From Biomphalaria glabrata (Eukaryota; Mollusca; Gastropoda; Planorbidae): DNA of 64,000 nucleotides. The notes below the pieces were generated by a model that saw only the letters and a list, made by a program, of their open reading frames with translations, ran no database searches and was not told the DNA's origin. The translations under genes were made by a program, and so were the position numbers. Shown here one piece after another: positions 28,501 through 41,900 of the stretch. The stretch's first letter is position 1, and each line of letters opens with the position of its first letter. The stretch covers positions 33,326,505 through 33,390,504 of the forward strand of contig NC_074724.1 in NCBI RefSeq assembly GCF_947242115.1, written 5' to 3'.

Positions 28501-29219
28501 AACTGGATTTTTATAAAGCTTTTAAAAAAGTATAGACAAGGAACATTTCCGTTTGATTAACAAGAAGCGGGAGGGGGGGGGGGGTTAAATATAATAGTGA
28601 GGAAGACAATATGATCAAATAATCAATGACAATAATCTTTGACATGTGTTTATGATTATTATTGATCCAGTAATGTAAATACAATGTCATGTAGAGTGGT
28701 TATATCAAAACATCTTCCTAGACATATTGCACTGGTTACAGTTTTAAAAAAGATAGTCATCAAAAGTAATAAACAAATAAGTTAATGTAAATAAATATTT
28801 AAAAACAGACAAACCAATCAGAAAACAAGAAATATTGTATTATAATGTTTCGGAATGTCAATATTTTGTTAGTTTGTATCATATGACAATTAATGAAAAA
28901 CAATTCATCAGAGATTAGCATGACCTATTTCATTTAACACAGCCAAAAACACAGTCAGCTATCTTCCCCATAGCCATTAACTGTTATCTTATTTTAAATA
29001 AAAAAATATTGGAAGAGCAACCAAGGACAGCGGCACCAGTAACTTATACAAATGGGCAGTGTCTTTTTCAAGTACTTCCAACTTCCCAGATAATCATATT
29101 CAAAGGACACTTGCTGTGAACCTTGGTGTTGATAAATAATAATCTCGTCATCTAAACACTGCAGTTTCTGAATCTTTTCGAAGTCTCTATTGGAAGCGCT
29201 AGATTTATATAATAATAAT
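28501..29219. other. No recognised feature
   Basis: AT-rich intergenic sequence with a short G tract near 28572. Presumably contains the 3' UTR end of the GT92 gene or lies beyond it; no clear minus-strand polyadenylation signal was found. Confidence 0.4.
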
Positions 29220-29345
29220 AAGGTTTGTCTTCGAGTCCGAAGATTAGTGAGGAGTGCAGCATTTCCCGTGGCTGCGCAGCTCCAGCTGTGACCTACATAT
29301 TTTGACACATCCAGGGCAAGCATAACCATTTTCCGCAGATGGTCG
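29220..29345 (-). mobile_element. LINE C-terminal tail fragment, type B
   Basis: Minus-strand match to 45980-46110: GGTTATGCTTGCCCTGGATG and ACATATTTTGACAC complement. It retains part of a C-x-x-C...C zinc-finger-like tail in a broken frame. Confidence 0.65.
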
Positions 29346-29720
29346 ATTTATATAATACGTGTGAAACATTCTACCAATTAGTTCCAAGTTATAGAAGGAG
29401 AATGGAGCATTATAGTAGTGAATCCCAACAAAAAAAAAGCCTTAATCAAGGCATTTGGACATTACCACACTGAAGCTATATCCATGCTCAGAGTGCCGTT
29501 GTTAGGACTTGTGCGTAAGAAGAAAAACAATCATGAATAAGTCAGCTGCTGTCAGGTTTCCTTACTAATTAGGAGGTAGATCCAGACATCAGTCTGAGTG
29601 TTATTGGTCTCAGTGTGATCTTCTGTGCTCCATCAAAAACATTGGAGCTTGCAGACTTCGATCACGTTTTCCAATAAAATGTAGCTTTCGTTTCGGGGAG
29701 AGTGGGTGTTGTCTTTGAAA

Positions 29721-29949
29721 TCATGTTTGCGTTTTGTGTTTTGAATGCCAGTCCCTCAGATGCTTGATGTAATCGGTACTCTTGTACAGCAAGGGGGTCA
29801 GGGTCATTCTGGAGATATTCTCCACCAGGCGGCTTTCGTACTTGACCACGATGTCGTCTGTGACGCGCGTGGAGTTGTTGCACGTGACCCACTGCCGCTT
29901 GCAGTTCCGGTAGTGAAACAAGATGGAGATGTCATGAGGCAACACAGCT
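29721..29949 (-). CDS. GT92 terminal exon
   Basis: Acceptor TATTTCCAG above 29949, phase 2; the frame runs 75 codons to TGA at 29721-29723. It encodes LPHDISILFHYRNCKRQW, with the H-Y-R-x-C motif typical of the end of GT92 domains, then a basic tail. Confidence 0.9.
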
Positions 29950-32900
29950 CTGGAAATAGACATTAGAACAAAATTAAATACAGTTAGCATGGGTGTCATC
30001 AAGATTAATCAGGGGCGGCACATCAGGGGTGATGAAGGAAAGGCAAGGGGGAAAGATGGTGGGAAACTGTCCACATCTATATTTTCACAAAGGTTTCTCA
30101 CTAGGGGCTACACTCAGGACCGGAGTTAAGTATGTGGCGGCCCTTACACTTTTTTTGAAAGCTTTAATAAAAATCCACTTTCTAACACTTAAACATACTG
30201 ATTTCTAATAGCATGCCATATTCTAGAAGAAAGAAACAGAATAATTAAAGATTGTATCTAATTTTACTACTTAACGTTACAATTATTTAATATGCAATTT
30301 TTGTAAAACTAAAGTATATTTTGCATGTTTTTGAATTTGTGGGGAGTAATACCATGGTTAACTTTTAATATCTCTTTTGTTGAGGCTCCATTTTTGTGGA
30401 GTCTCCTGGGGCTGCAGACCCGCCTGCACTGCCTTAAATCCGGCCCTGCCTAAACTAGAAATACACTGGCCATGACAACTAACAAATTACTTGATTATTC
30501 ATTGAGCCCCCATAATGATAAACTTGCCCCTAAACTAATCAAAAGTAATAAGAATTCTAAACGAATGTGAATACTATTAAAGTGGTAGCCACACTCAATA
30601 ATGGAATAACAATTTTGGACCTAATATTATTGGCCCGATATATAGGGCTAGTAATTAAAACTAATTTCCCTCCCAACTGATTTTTTAAAGTCAATGGCGG
30701 GACCACTTCCACCGCTTTAGTCAAGAACTATTTCTTTCCCTTGTTTGAGATACCAAACCAAACAATGCATTACCAATAGTTAAATTAAATAATTGTTGTT
30801 GTTTTTTAATTGATTCTTGTGTTGTCAGGTAAAAAAAAAATAATTGTGCAAAATTTCAGCTTGATCCCAGATTGGGTGGGGGATAAATAACGTGTACAAG
30901 CTTTCAGACAGACAGACAGACAGACAGAGTGAGATAATATAAGCTTTGCAACAAAAAATGGTCAAGAACAACTAAATTTTACCCTAGCAAACTTGTAGAC
31001 CAGCAAATAAATAATAATATCCTAATAATCCTAACTACTTACATATTAAATCCAGATCTTGTGTAAACATAATTATTCCGAGCATAAAATGTTCTCTGGG
31101 GTATAAAGACCCATCTTGTATTCCTGTGAGCACCGTCGTAGTTGGCCTCCAGTGTCCGATTTGTGTAGCGAGTAAACTGTGGAAATAATACGATCCTTTA
31201 TGATATGGCGACATATACGTTTATATAGACTCTTTTTAAGTTACATTAATCCTATTAAAGACTCTAACAAAGAAAGGGCTAAGATAGACTCACAGGAAAC
31301 AACGGATGGTTTTTACGTTGGATTGACAAATATGTAGGTTGGAGTTTGGTCCCGCTCAGGGTCGGAGTCAGGTTATTCCTTGTGCGCGGACAAGGATACC
31401 CAAAACCACAATAGCCGTTTCCTTTCGCATACTACAAGTGATTAAGTCTCATTAAGGAAGGACCATGTCCTGTGTATCCAGTGATTAAGTCTCATTATGG
31501 AAGGACAATGTCCTGTGTATCCAGTGATTAAGTCTCATTACGGAAGGACAATGTCCTGTGTATCCAGTGATTAAGTATCATTAAGGAAGGACAATGTCTT
31601 GTGTATCCAGTGATTAAGTCTCATTAAGGAAGAACAATGTCCTGTGTATCCAGTGATTAAGTCTCATTAAGGAAGGACCATGTCCTGTGTATCCAGTGAT
31701 TAAGTCTCATTAAGGAAGGACAATGTCCTGTGTATCCAGTGATTAAGTCTCATTAAGGAAGAACAATGTCCTGTGTATCCAGTGATTAAGTCTCATTAAG
31801 GAAGAACAATGTCCTGTGTATCCAGTGATTAAGTCTCATTAAGGAAGGACCATGTCCTGTGTATCCAGTGATTAAGTCTCATTAAGGAAGGACAATGTCC
31901 TGTGTATCCAGTGATTAAGTCTCATTAAGGAAGGACCATGTCCTGTGTATCCAGTGATTAAGTCTCATTAAGGAAGGACAATGTCCTGTGTATCCAGTGA
32001 TTAAGTCTCATTAAGGAAGGACAATGTCCTGTGTATCCAGTGATTAAGTCTCATTACGGAAGGACAATGTCCTGTGTATCCAGTGATTAAGTATCATTAC
32101 GGAAGGACAATGTCTTGTGTATCCAGTGATTAAGTCTCATTAAGGAAGAACAATGTCCTGTGTATCCAGTGATTAAGTCTCATTAAGGAAGGACCATGTC
32201 CTGTGTATCCAGTGATTAAGTCTCATTAAGGAAGGACCATGTCCTGTGTATCCAGTGATTAAGTCTCATTAAGGAAGGACAATGTCCTGTGTATCCAGTG
32301 ATTAAGTCTCATTAAGGAAGGACAATGTCCTGTGTATCCAGTGATTAAGTCTCATTACGGAAGGACAATGTCCTGTGTATCCAGTGATTAAGTATCATTA
32401 CGGAAGGACAATGTCTTGTGTATCCAGTGATTAAGTCTCATTAAGGAAGAACAATGTCCTGTGTATCCAGTGATTAAGTCTCATTAAGGAAGGACCATGT
32501 CCTGTGTATCCAGTGATTAAGTCTCATTAAGGAAGGACAATGTCCTGTGTATCCAGTGATTAAGTCTCATTAAGGAAGAACAATGTCCTGTGTATCCAGT
32601 GATTAAGTCTCATTAAGGAAGGACCATGTCCTGTGTATCCAGTGATTAAGTCTCATTAAGGAAGAACAATGTCCTGTGTATCCAGTGATTAAGTCTCATT
32701 AAGGAAGGACCATGTCCTGTGTATCCAGTGATTAAGTCTCATTACGGAAGGACAATGTCCTGTGTATCCAGTGATTAAGTCTCATTAAGGAAGGACCATG
32801 TCCTGTGTATCCAGTGATTAAGTCTCATTAAGGAAGAACAATGTCCTGTGTATCCAGTGATTAAGTCTCATTAAGGAAGGACCATGTCCTGTGTATCCAG

Positions 32901-35900
32901 TGATTAAGTCTCATTACGGAAGGACAATGTCCTGTGTATCCAGTGATTAAGTCTCATTAAGGAAGGACAATGTCCTGTGTATCCAGTGATTAAGTCTCAT
33001 TAAGGAAGAACAATGTCCTGTGTATCCAGTGATTAAGTCTCATTAAGGAAGGACCATGTCCTGTGTATCCAGTGATTAAGTCTCATTAAGGAAGAACAAT
33101 GTCCTGTGTATCCAGTGATTAAGTCTCATTAAGGAAGGACCATGTCCTGTGTATCCAGTGATTAAGTCTCATTACGGAAGGACAATGTCCTGTGTATCCA
33201 GTGATTAAGTCTCATTACGGAAGGACAATGTCCTGTGTATCCAGTGATTAAGTCTCATTACGGAAGGACAATGTCCTGTGTATTCACGTGAAATACTGCA
33301 CACCATCTTAAACTTACTTCCCGTGGGCTTTCGCCTTATTATCTTAGTACCGACAGTAGTAGAATGCCATAATGATGTTGTGTAGTTATAGAAGACATTG
33401 CAGAGACCAGTGTGTACTATATGCAACTTTTGTATACATTCCAAGAGCTTGCATCTTAAAACAACCTAAGACTAAGACTGCTTTATTGATCCTTACGGAA
33501 ATTTGTTGTGATTACAAGGACTCTTTTTCTTATATACAGACAACACAACAGAAACATTCACATAAATAGAACAGACACAGACATAAAGAGTTCATTCAGC
33601 GACTACACACAGGCATCTTGGTGCTTTTCATGTTCCCTGATCAACGAGTGGCGGTGATATAGTCTGACCGAGTGAGGTACGAACGAGTTTTTGTATCGCT
33701 CTGTTCTTGTTTTGATTGACAGTCGCCCACTTCGCGACGACCTAACACACACAGTGCAAACAAGTAACATCCCTTGGAGCTACTAAAGAAGAAAATAATA
33801 CATCCCCTCTCAGACTATACGATCTAGAGTGCAATTGATGTAAATGTTTCAGAGACCCACGTTTACGAGGGTGTCATGTGGCCAGCACAACGAGCAACCG
33901 CCTTTACTTTTCCCCCAACCAATGTCAGGTACCCATTGGAGCTGGATGGCTTCAGAGGCGCCCCAAAGATCCCAAAATTAAAAAGTCCAGTCTTCACCAA
34001 AGAGTCAAACCCGGAACCTTTCGGTTTGGAAGCCTATCGCTTTACCCCTCAACCAATCCCATGGAGTTATTACCACATATGAATCAAACATACAACTTAC
34101 ATGTAAAGGCGAGTCTCTAGAAAATCCCCAAGAAGTCATAACTACAAAGAATCAAACATACAACTTACATGTAAAGGCGAGTCTCTAGTTGCTCCCCAAG
34201 ATGTCATCACTACATAAGCATCAACTTGAAAACCTCCAGCCTTCGGAAATCGATTAGAAGCTAACTGTAAAAAAAATTTTAAAGAGTTATTAAAATATTC
34301 AAATTAATTAGAATTGGATTTCTATCGAATAACCTTATAATGTAGAAAGAATTAGTTGCTTATAACTGTTGGATCGCAACCCAGAGTGCGTAAGAACAAG
34401 TAATGGTCTGTACAAAGTGCTCGAGAACAATTAGAGGATTTCTCATTGAAAATAAAGCTGATTGCAGTATGTTCTGCACAGCGGCGCTCCTAATTGGCGC
34501 AGTAACTGTTGAAAGTACATAGTACAAGATGGCGGAAATAAAATAATCTTCATCAGTAAAACAATACGTGTTTCATAACAACTTTTCATTGTTAGCATAA
34601 ATCAGAAACTGCCAACATGGGCTTTACCCATGAGGCGTAGAAGTTAGAATTTGCAAGCTCTAGAAACATTAAAAGTAACCTTATACAATCCAGCAATGTT
34701 TACAAGATTTGATTCACACAAAATGTAGAAATAATAATTATAATACTCTTTATTGCCCGTAATGAAATGTGTCTTACAATTTGTGCATTACATCAAACAA
34801 AACATTATATCTATAAAAAACTATAAATGAATGTCGATTCAAAGAACCCATTGTCCCCAAGTCTTCTCTATCTTTATGAACTTGTTCAAACCAACGTGGT
34901 GTTTGTAAAGTAAGGCCTTTTTGTTTTTAATATATATATTATATATATATATAAAAGGGTCAAACTGTTATTTTGAATTCAACAATGGATCAAACCTTAA
35001 AGAGATCATAGTAGGTCGTGATGTTTCCCTTGGGGAGGATGAATTCATCAATGTCCATGATGACCACGTAGTCGAATCTTGACATCCGGTGCTTGCAGTC
35101 GTTCACCGCCATGACTTCATCTACAAAGGCCTGCTCAGAGTATCGCGGGTGTCTGAAGCCTCTGTCTTTACCATCTGTATGTTCAGGAAAATACGGATTA
35201 GAGAGAGGAGATGTGATTTAACAACATCTATATTCTGTCCAGAGAGGTCAACAAGTCAGGATAAAGGAGAAGGGTCCGGCTTGGGGTTAGCAATCCCTCC
35301 CTGTGTTGTGGACGGTCGCTGACTTGTAGCACCAAACTGCTGGTAGACAACTAAACCGATGTGGGCGTATTATATTTTAACGTGTAAAACCTTGAAATAG
35401 CGTCTATGTAAACAAAAATAAATTGAACTTTTATTACAATACAGACAAAATCAACTTGAGATAAAATGAAATAAATGTAGTAGAACAAAATCTAACTCAC
35501 TACAAACAAGGTTACAAAGACAGTTTGTGTGGAGAGACAACTCCAGAACGGCATGGATCAAATCTCAAACATATCAGAACTCTATGGTTCTATGTACTAG
35601 CCTAGCTCTGAGTCTCTGCTATGATTGAAGATTTATTCACTAATCTACTTGTTAGAGAACGTATGTTAGAAGAACCTGCTCCTTCATTTTGGTGAAATGT
35701 CGGGGAACATGAATCGTCGAAACGTTATATCTAGTCCTGGGAATATGAATCGTCGAAACGTTATATCTAGTCCTGGGAATATGAATCGTCGAAACGTTAT
35801 ATCTAGTCCTGGGAATATGAATCGTCGAAACGTTATATCTAGTCCTGGGAACATGAATCGTCGAAACGTTATATCTAGTCCGGGGAACATGACTCGTTGA

Positions 35901-38900
35901 AACGTTATATCTAGTCCGGGGAACATGACTCGTCGAAACGTTATATCTAGTCCGGGGAACATGACTCGTCGAAACGTTATATCTAGTCAGGGGAACATGA
36001 CTCGTCGAAACGTTATATCTAGTCCGGGGAACATGACTCGTCGAAACGTTATATCTAGTCCGGGGAACATGACTCGTCGAAACGTTATATCTAGTCCGGG
36101 GAACATGACTCGTCGAAACGTTATATTTAGTCCGGGGAACATGAATCGTCGAAACGTTATATCTAGTCCGGGGAACATGACTCGTCGAAACGTTATATCT
36201 AGTCCGGGGAACATGAATCGTCGAAACGTTATATCTAGTCCGGGGAACATGAATCGTCGAAACGTTATATTTAGTCCGGGGAACATGACTCGTCGAAACG
36301 TTATATTTAGTCCGGGGAACATGAATCGTCGAAACGTTATATCTAGTCCGGAGAACATGACTCGTCGAAACGTTATATCTAGTCCGGGGAACATGACTCG
36401 TCGAAACGTTATATCTAGTCCGGGGAACATGACTCGTCGAAACGTTATATTTAGTCCGGGGAACATGACTCGTCGAAACGTTATATCTAGTCCGGGGAAC
36501 ATGACTCGTCGAAACGTTATATCTAGTCCGGGGATCATGACTCGTCGAAGAAGCACATTCCTGCTATCGGCGATACATGAATTTAACGTGTATGTCGATT
36601 TTGATATACATACACATGCCGGATGGTTTTTAATTTCAACAAAGAAGATGATTACGTCCTACGCGTCATGCATCTAGTCATGCATGTTAACCAATGACTA
36701 AAATTCTGCAAAGTCATTGGTTTTCCTTTGCAAACAAGAGAAAACCTTTATAGAAAATGTAAAGAAACTAAGGCAGAGAGATTTTATAAAAAAAAAGAAT
36801 ATTAAAATTAAACACCTAACCGAAAAGTAAGCAGATAGCTGCAGAGTGAATAACTAAACAATATAATATCTAAGGATAACAACAAAAACCTATGATCATA
36901 CATTAAGTCCAAGAAAATGGAAACAACAGGCGTAGCACCATTAAAAGGCAAAGATAACTTAACATATAGTGATAATGAAACTAAAGCTAACATCCTAAAT
37001 AAATACTTTGCATCAGCATTCTCAGACTCAGGAGACAAAGACATATTACTGAATTTAAACCAAGTAGACAACATAGGAGATATAGAAGTACAAGAAAATG
37101 GTATCCAAAAACTTTTAGCAAACATTAAACCGAATAAAGCATCTGGACCTGATGGTATGTGAAATACAACTAATAGGACTAATAGATGCTTTTTTTTTAA
37201 AGGTTTAGATATTATGTGAGCAAATAGATGCTGTCTTTTGAGATTTTTCAAAGGCTTTCGACAAAGTTCACCACCAAAGTTTGCTTTAAAAAAATTAAAT
37301 ATTTTCGCTTGATGCCTTGATGGTCCATTGCAACAATAAATTAAGTTTTTTTCTGATAGGGAGAGAACAAACTGTAATAATAAATGGCGCTAATTAACAC
37401 CAATAACAGTAAAACAGGTGTATCTCAAGGAACAGTCTTAGGTCCACTACCATTTTTAATTTACATAAACGATTTACCGAATTGCATTAGTTCAGGAACA
37501 AAAGTCAGACTTTTCGCAGACGATAGACGATTGCATAATATATAGAACAATAAAAACAACACAAGACACAGATATTTTACAAAGAGAATTAGATGAATTA
37601 CAGAAAGGGGAATCAAACTGGAGCATGTCTTTCCACCCAGAAAAATGTCAGTTATTAAGAGTAACAAAAAAACTAAAACGAATTAATTCCACTTATCTTA
37701 TTCATGGTAAACCAGTAACACAGACTAAAAAATCAAAATACCTAGGTGTTCTAATAAATGAAAACTGTCATGGAATCCCCATATTGATGAAGCTATCAAA
37801 AAATCAAACAAAGCATTAGGGTTTATTAAAAGAAATTTCTATAAATCAAATAAGAACATAAAACTATTAATTTAACCTTGGTTAGGCCAATAATAGAATA
37901 TGCATCATCTGTTTGGGACCCCTCAACTCAAGAAAACATTAAGAAACTGGAACAGACACACATAAAAAAACCAGCAGTGAGATTCATAACAAAAGAATAT
38001 TCACATTTGACCCCATTAGTAAAATCCGGATAGAGGACTTAAGTAAAGTAGCCATTATACATAAAACACTGAACCACAATCTTTAAATACAAAAACAAAA
38101 CTTATAAAATACTCAGAAAGACACAAAGATAAAGGTACATCCCTCGTCCCATAAGCTATGACAAATTTGTACAAATGCTCATTTTCCCCTAGCGCTATTA
38201 TGGCATGGAATGGGTTGCATGAGCTAGCCAGGAAAATCAGTGAATTGGCAGAATTTAAGTCACTGGTTAGAATGCATGACTAGATGCATGATGCGTAGGA
38301 CGTAATCATCTTCTTTTTTGAAGTAACGTCGGTCTTTCATACGATAAGATATATGATGTTCCTTCAGAGTTGAAGATAATCTACTTCCTAGTCCAATCCT
38401 CCAGCAGAACAACGGATAATTACAGAACGGATAATGACAGCGGGCAGGGTATGACCTGTAACAATCGAGATGTCTTAAAGATAGTATGCGTTATTATTTT
38501 GCACAAGTTTATATAACAAGTGCAATAATTAATACCGGATGGTTTCTATCTATCAGTATGAAAACGATTTCAGCGTTTGTCGACCTAGTTTGTGAAATAG
38601 TGTAATCTAAAGTGGTTTATGACACTCTGCATTTTAAACGAAAAAGATAATGTAAAATAATGTACAAATAATGAAAAAAAAAGCGATTGGATGGCATCAA
38701 AGACGTAGCAATCTATGTGCAGTCGAGACCAATAGCTCATACAGACTTGTGTGGTGGCATCTAGCTATTGGTCCCCACTGCCTATAGGTTGTGACGTTGC
38801 AGGTCAGTGTTTAGGCCTTCTAAAATAAGGAGGATTTTTCAAAAGGTTTAGATAATAGTGAGCAAATAGATGCTATCTTATCAGATTTTTCTAAGGCTTT

Positions 38901-41900
38901 TGACAAAGTTCACCACCATAGTTTGCTTAAAAAAATAAAATATTTTGGCATTGATGGTCCATTGCATCAGTGGATTAAGGATTAAGAAATCTATCTTTTG
39001 AGTTATGTTATATTTAACATTCATGCAAAAATATCACACAAAAATAATGTAAAAAAAAAACCCACCTCTTTTTAAAGTTAAGAACAAATAAACGCCAAAA
39101 GATTCATTAAATCTCTCTTCTGAATTTAATAACAATGGAATTTCTGGACAGAAAGTCTACAAGTCTAGTTATTAATAAATATCTCGATTAATTGCTCGAT
39201 TAAACGATTTGTATTTAGTACTTCGAATTGGAAACATTGGTGCGCATGCTATAAGAACTCGTGCGCAAATGTTTATTTGCTCTCGTAATGTATCAAAACT
39301 CTCTCGAGTTTACAAAGACTTTTTTTTTAGTCTAATGGGTGTGAGAAAAGTGTGAGGAAAGTGTGAGGAAAGTGGAAAGATGTTTAGCCTTTGACTTCAT
39401 TCGAAAATAAAAATTCATTAATAAAAGTACCTCCATTACTATATAAAAAACAAAAATAATTAAGACTAATTGATGTATAATTGGTAGATTTTTTAGATTG
39501 ACTCGTGTTTTGTTGGGTGCAGTGAATTATTGCGCAAAGTTTCATCTTAATTCGAGAATGGGGAGCGAGAGAAATTACCTGTACGAAATTTGTCGCTGAC
39601 TGTCAGACAGAGCTTTGTAAAAAAATATATGAAAGAATGAGAGAGTATTAGAATCAGTACCGTAGCATGGTACTGTTGGTACTCTTGGGCCTGGGGTCAA
39701 GACTATGATGGTGGTGTACAGCTTTGTGTACTATTGCCACTGATGCGTCTTATTTGTGTATACAAAATTCAAGTGGGAAAAGACTTAAGTTCACTCTGAT
39801 GAACCATTGAAATGAAATGTAACACAGAATGGGCCACAGTCGAGTCTCTGTATCTTCAAGATGCTGTCGCCTCAAAGCCCTACTGTCAAATGACTACAGC
39901 AATACATAAACAAACTAAATCTTTTAAGTATCTATAATACCAATTTATTACAAACTTTCTATACTTTAAAGTAGAAAGTAAGGCGTATGTATGTTCCTTA
40001 TAGAAATCAAAACCGTTTGACCAATCTTGATAAAACGTGGCAGAAATGTTCCTTGGGTGCTAACTGGAACCGTGACGTATGTATAGTAGCCCTAAAACAA
40101 ACTTAAGACCCTCAAAAAAAAAAGTTGCCCAACTCTATGAAAGGATTACTATTTCATTGATCTAGGCCATGTTTACCATCTGCGAATTTAGACGTCCTGA
40201 CATTCGTTATAATCCCATTCATTTAACAAATCGGGTAAACCCGTTTTAATGGTACTTTATATCCTATTCATCTCGCGCTTCTTTCGTTTTTAATAGATAT
40301 GAATGTATCGGCTTAACTTCTATTTTCGTGGCGAAAGAGAAAACTTGAAAGGATCATTTGCTAAGTTTAACATACATCTAAACCCAATCCACTAGATTAG
40401 TAATACAAAAATTAAGGCCCGCAGGCCGCGGGTAATGTCCGGCTAGTCTACTATACATTTTTTAAATATTACTCATTCAATGATCAAGAGATCTCTTAAA
40501 CCGTCGTAAAGATCCGCATGACATTTCCTGCAGAGGTTCCTTTTACATCTTAGACGCTCAATAAGAACGGTTTTTGACAGGTTGGCAATTTGAGTACCGC
40601 TATTCGCGAAAAAAACGGAAGCTTTATATCAAACCTTTGTATTTTATTTTCGGTGTTTCCCCAAAAGACCGCAGTCTAGTTAGAAAGCATAAATAAGTCA
40701 CTAATGTGTCACAAATTCCGTATTTTCAAGCATTTTATGTTCTTTTTCCCTGAGTCTACGTTTTAATATAATATAATATAATATAATATAATATAATATA
40801 ATATAATGTGAATAAAAAACAACTTACGTCTTGACTTGGCCGGATGTATGAGAAGAAGATCCAGAAATCCAGTCTTATTGTAGTACTGTAAAACTCGAAG
40901 CACTTCCGGTTCAACATCAAAGTAATATGTAAATACCCGGGTCACTTTCATCAGCTTCATAAACTCAAACCACTCCACCATCTTCTCCGGGTTCACTTTG
41001 CCGTAGGTTACCTTCAGGCAAACGCCCACGGACTTTGGGATCACTTCGGGCATCTCTATCCTCATAACCTTATCCTTGATATCCCGGCAGGTCAGTTTGA
41101 CAAATGTAACGTAGCGGAACTGGAGCGTGGCGTTGGCGGCGGTGGGTACGGAGCAAGAGAACTCGGCGTTCTGCATGTCCACAATCCACTGCCGGTACAC
41201 GTTGTACATCCGGGCGGCCACTTCCGTTACCGTGACGCCCTGGGAATCCGCTTCCGGGAGCGAGCTGAAGAAGCAGCATTTGAAATCCATGCTATCGTTG
41301 TGCCTGGCCCAGCCGTTCAAGAATACGTTAAAGCCTGGCTTCAGTGGGTAGTCCTTGTAGTAGACAGCTGTGGTGATGTGGACCTGCTGCTCACCAGCTT
41401 GGATATTCTCCCCTCTCCCTACCAGCTTCAGTTTGTCCTGGAAGACAAAACAGATCAGTGTTATTCCTAGAAGCAGACATGTACATGATGCAGAAACAGT
41501 TCAACCTGAATGCATTCAAAAGATCAACCTAGACTCTAGATCAGGGGTTCTCAACCTGTGGATCGCGACCCGCTTGGGGGTCCATTGACGATTTGCCAGG
41601 GGTCGCCTAAGATCGTCGAAAAAATGGATTGTTATTGTCTATTCTTCTGTTGCTGTTTGTCTGAGCGGGAGGGGGGGGGGGTCGCGGCAGAGTGGGGGAT
41701 TGTAAAAAGGGGTCGCCGAGCCTAAAAGGTTGAGAACCACTGCTCTAGAGCCTATTTCTTTTTTTTTTTTTTTCGAGAGAGAGAGAGAGAGAGGTAGAGA
41801 GCAAAAGAATTACTGGGCATAATGATTTATCTGTGGCAACACTGTTCTTTACATTCAAAGGGGATCGAATAAACGATTACAATGTAGTGACCTAGTTTAG

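Noticed and set aside
31430-33285. CRISPR array
   Set aside because: Units are contiguous variants without unique spacers, and the context is a eukaryotic intron.
35690-36548. Hammerhead ribozyme in the 36-bp unit (CGTCGAAACG core)
   Set aside because: The CUGANGA half of the catalytic core is absent from the unit.
35925-36677. 250-residue plus-strand and 189-residue minus-strand repetitive proteins
   Set aside because: Products of the 36-bp array; both strands are open because of the unit length, and the array is intronic.
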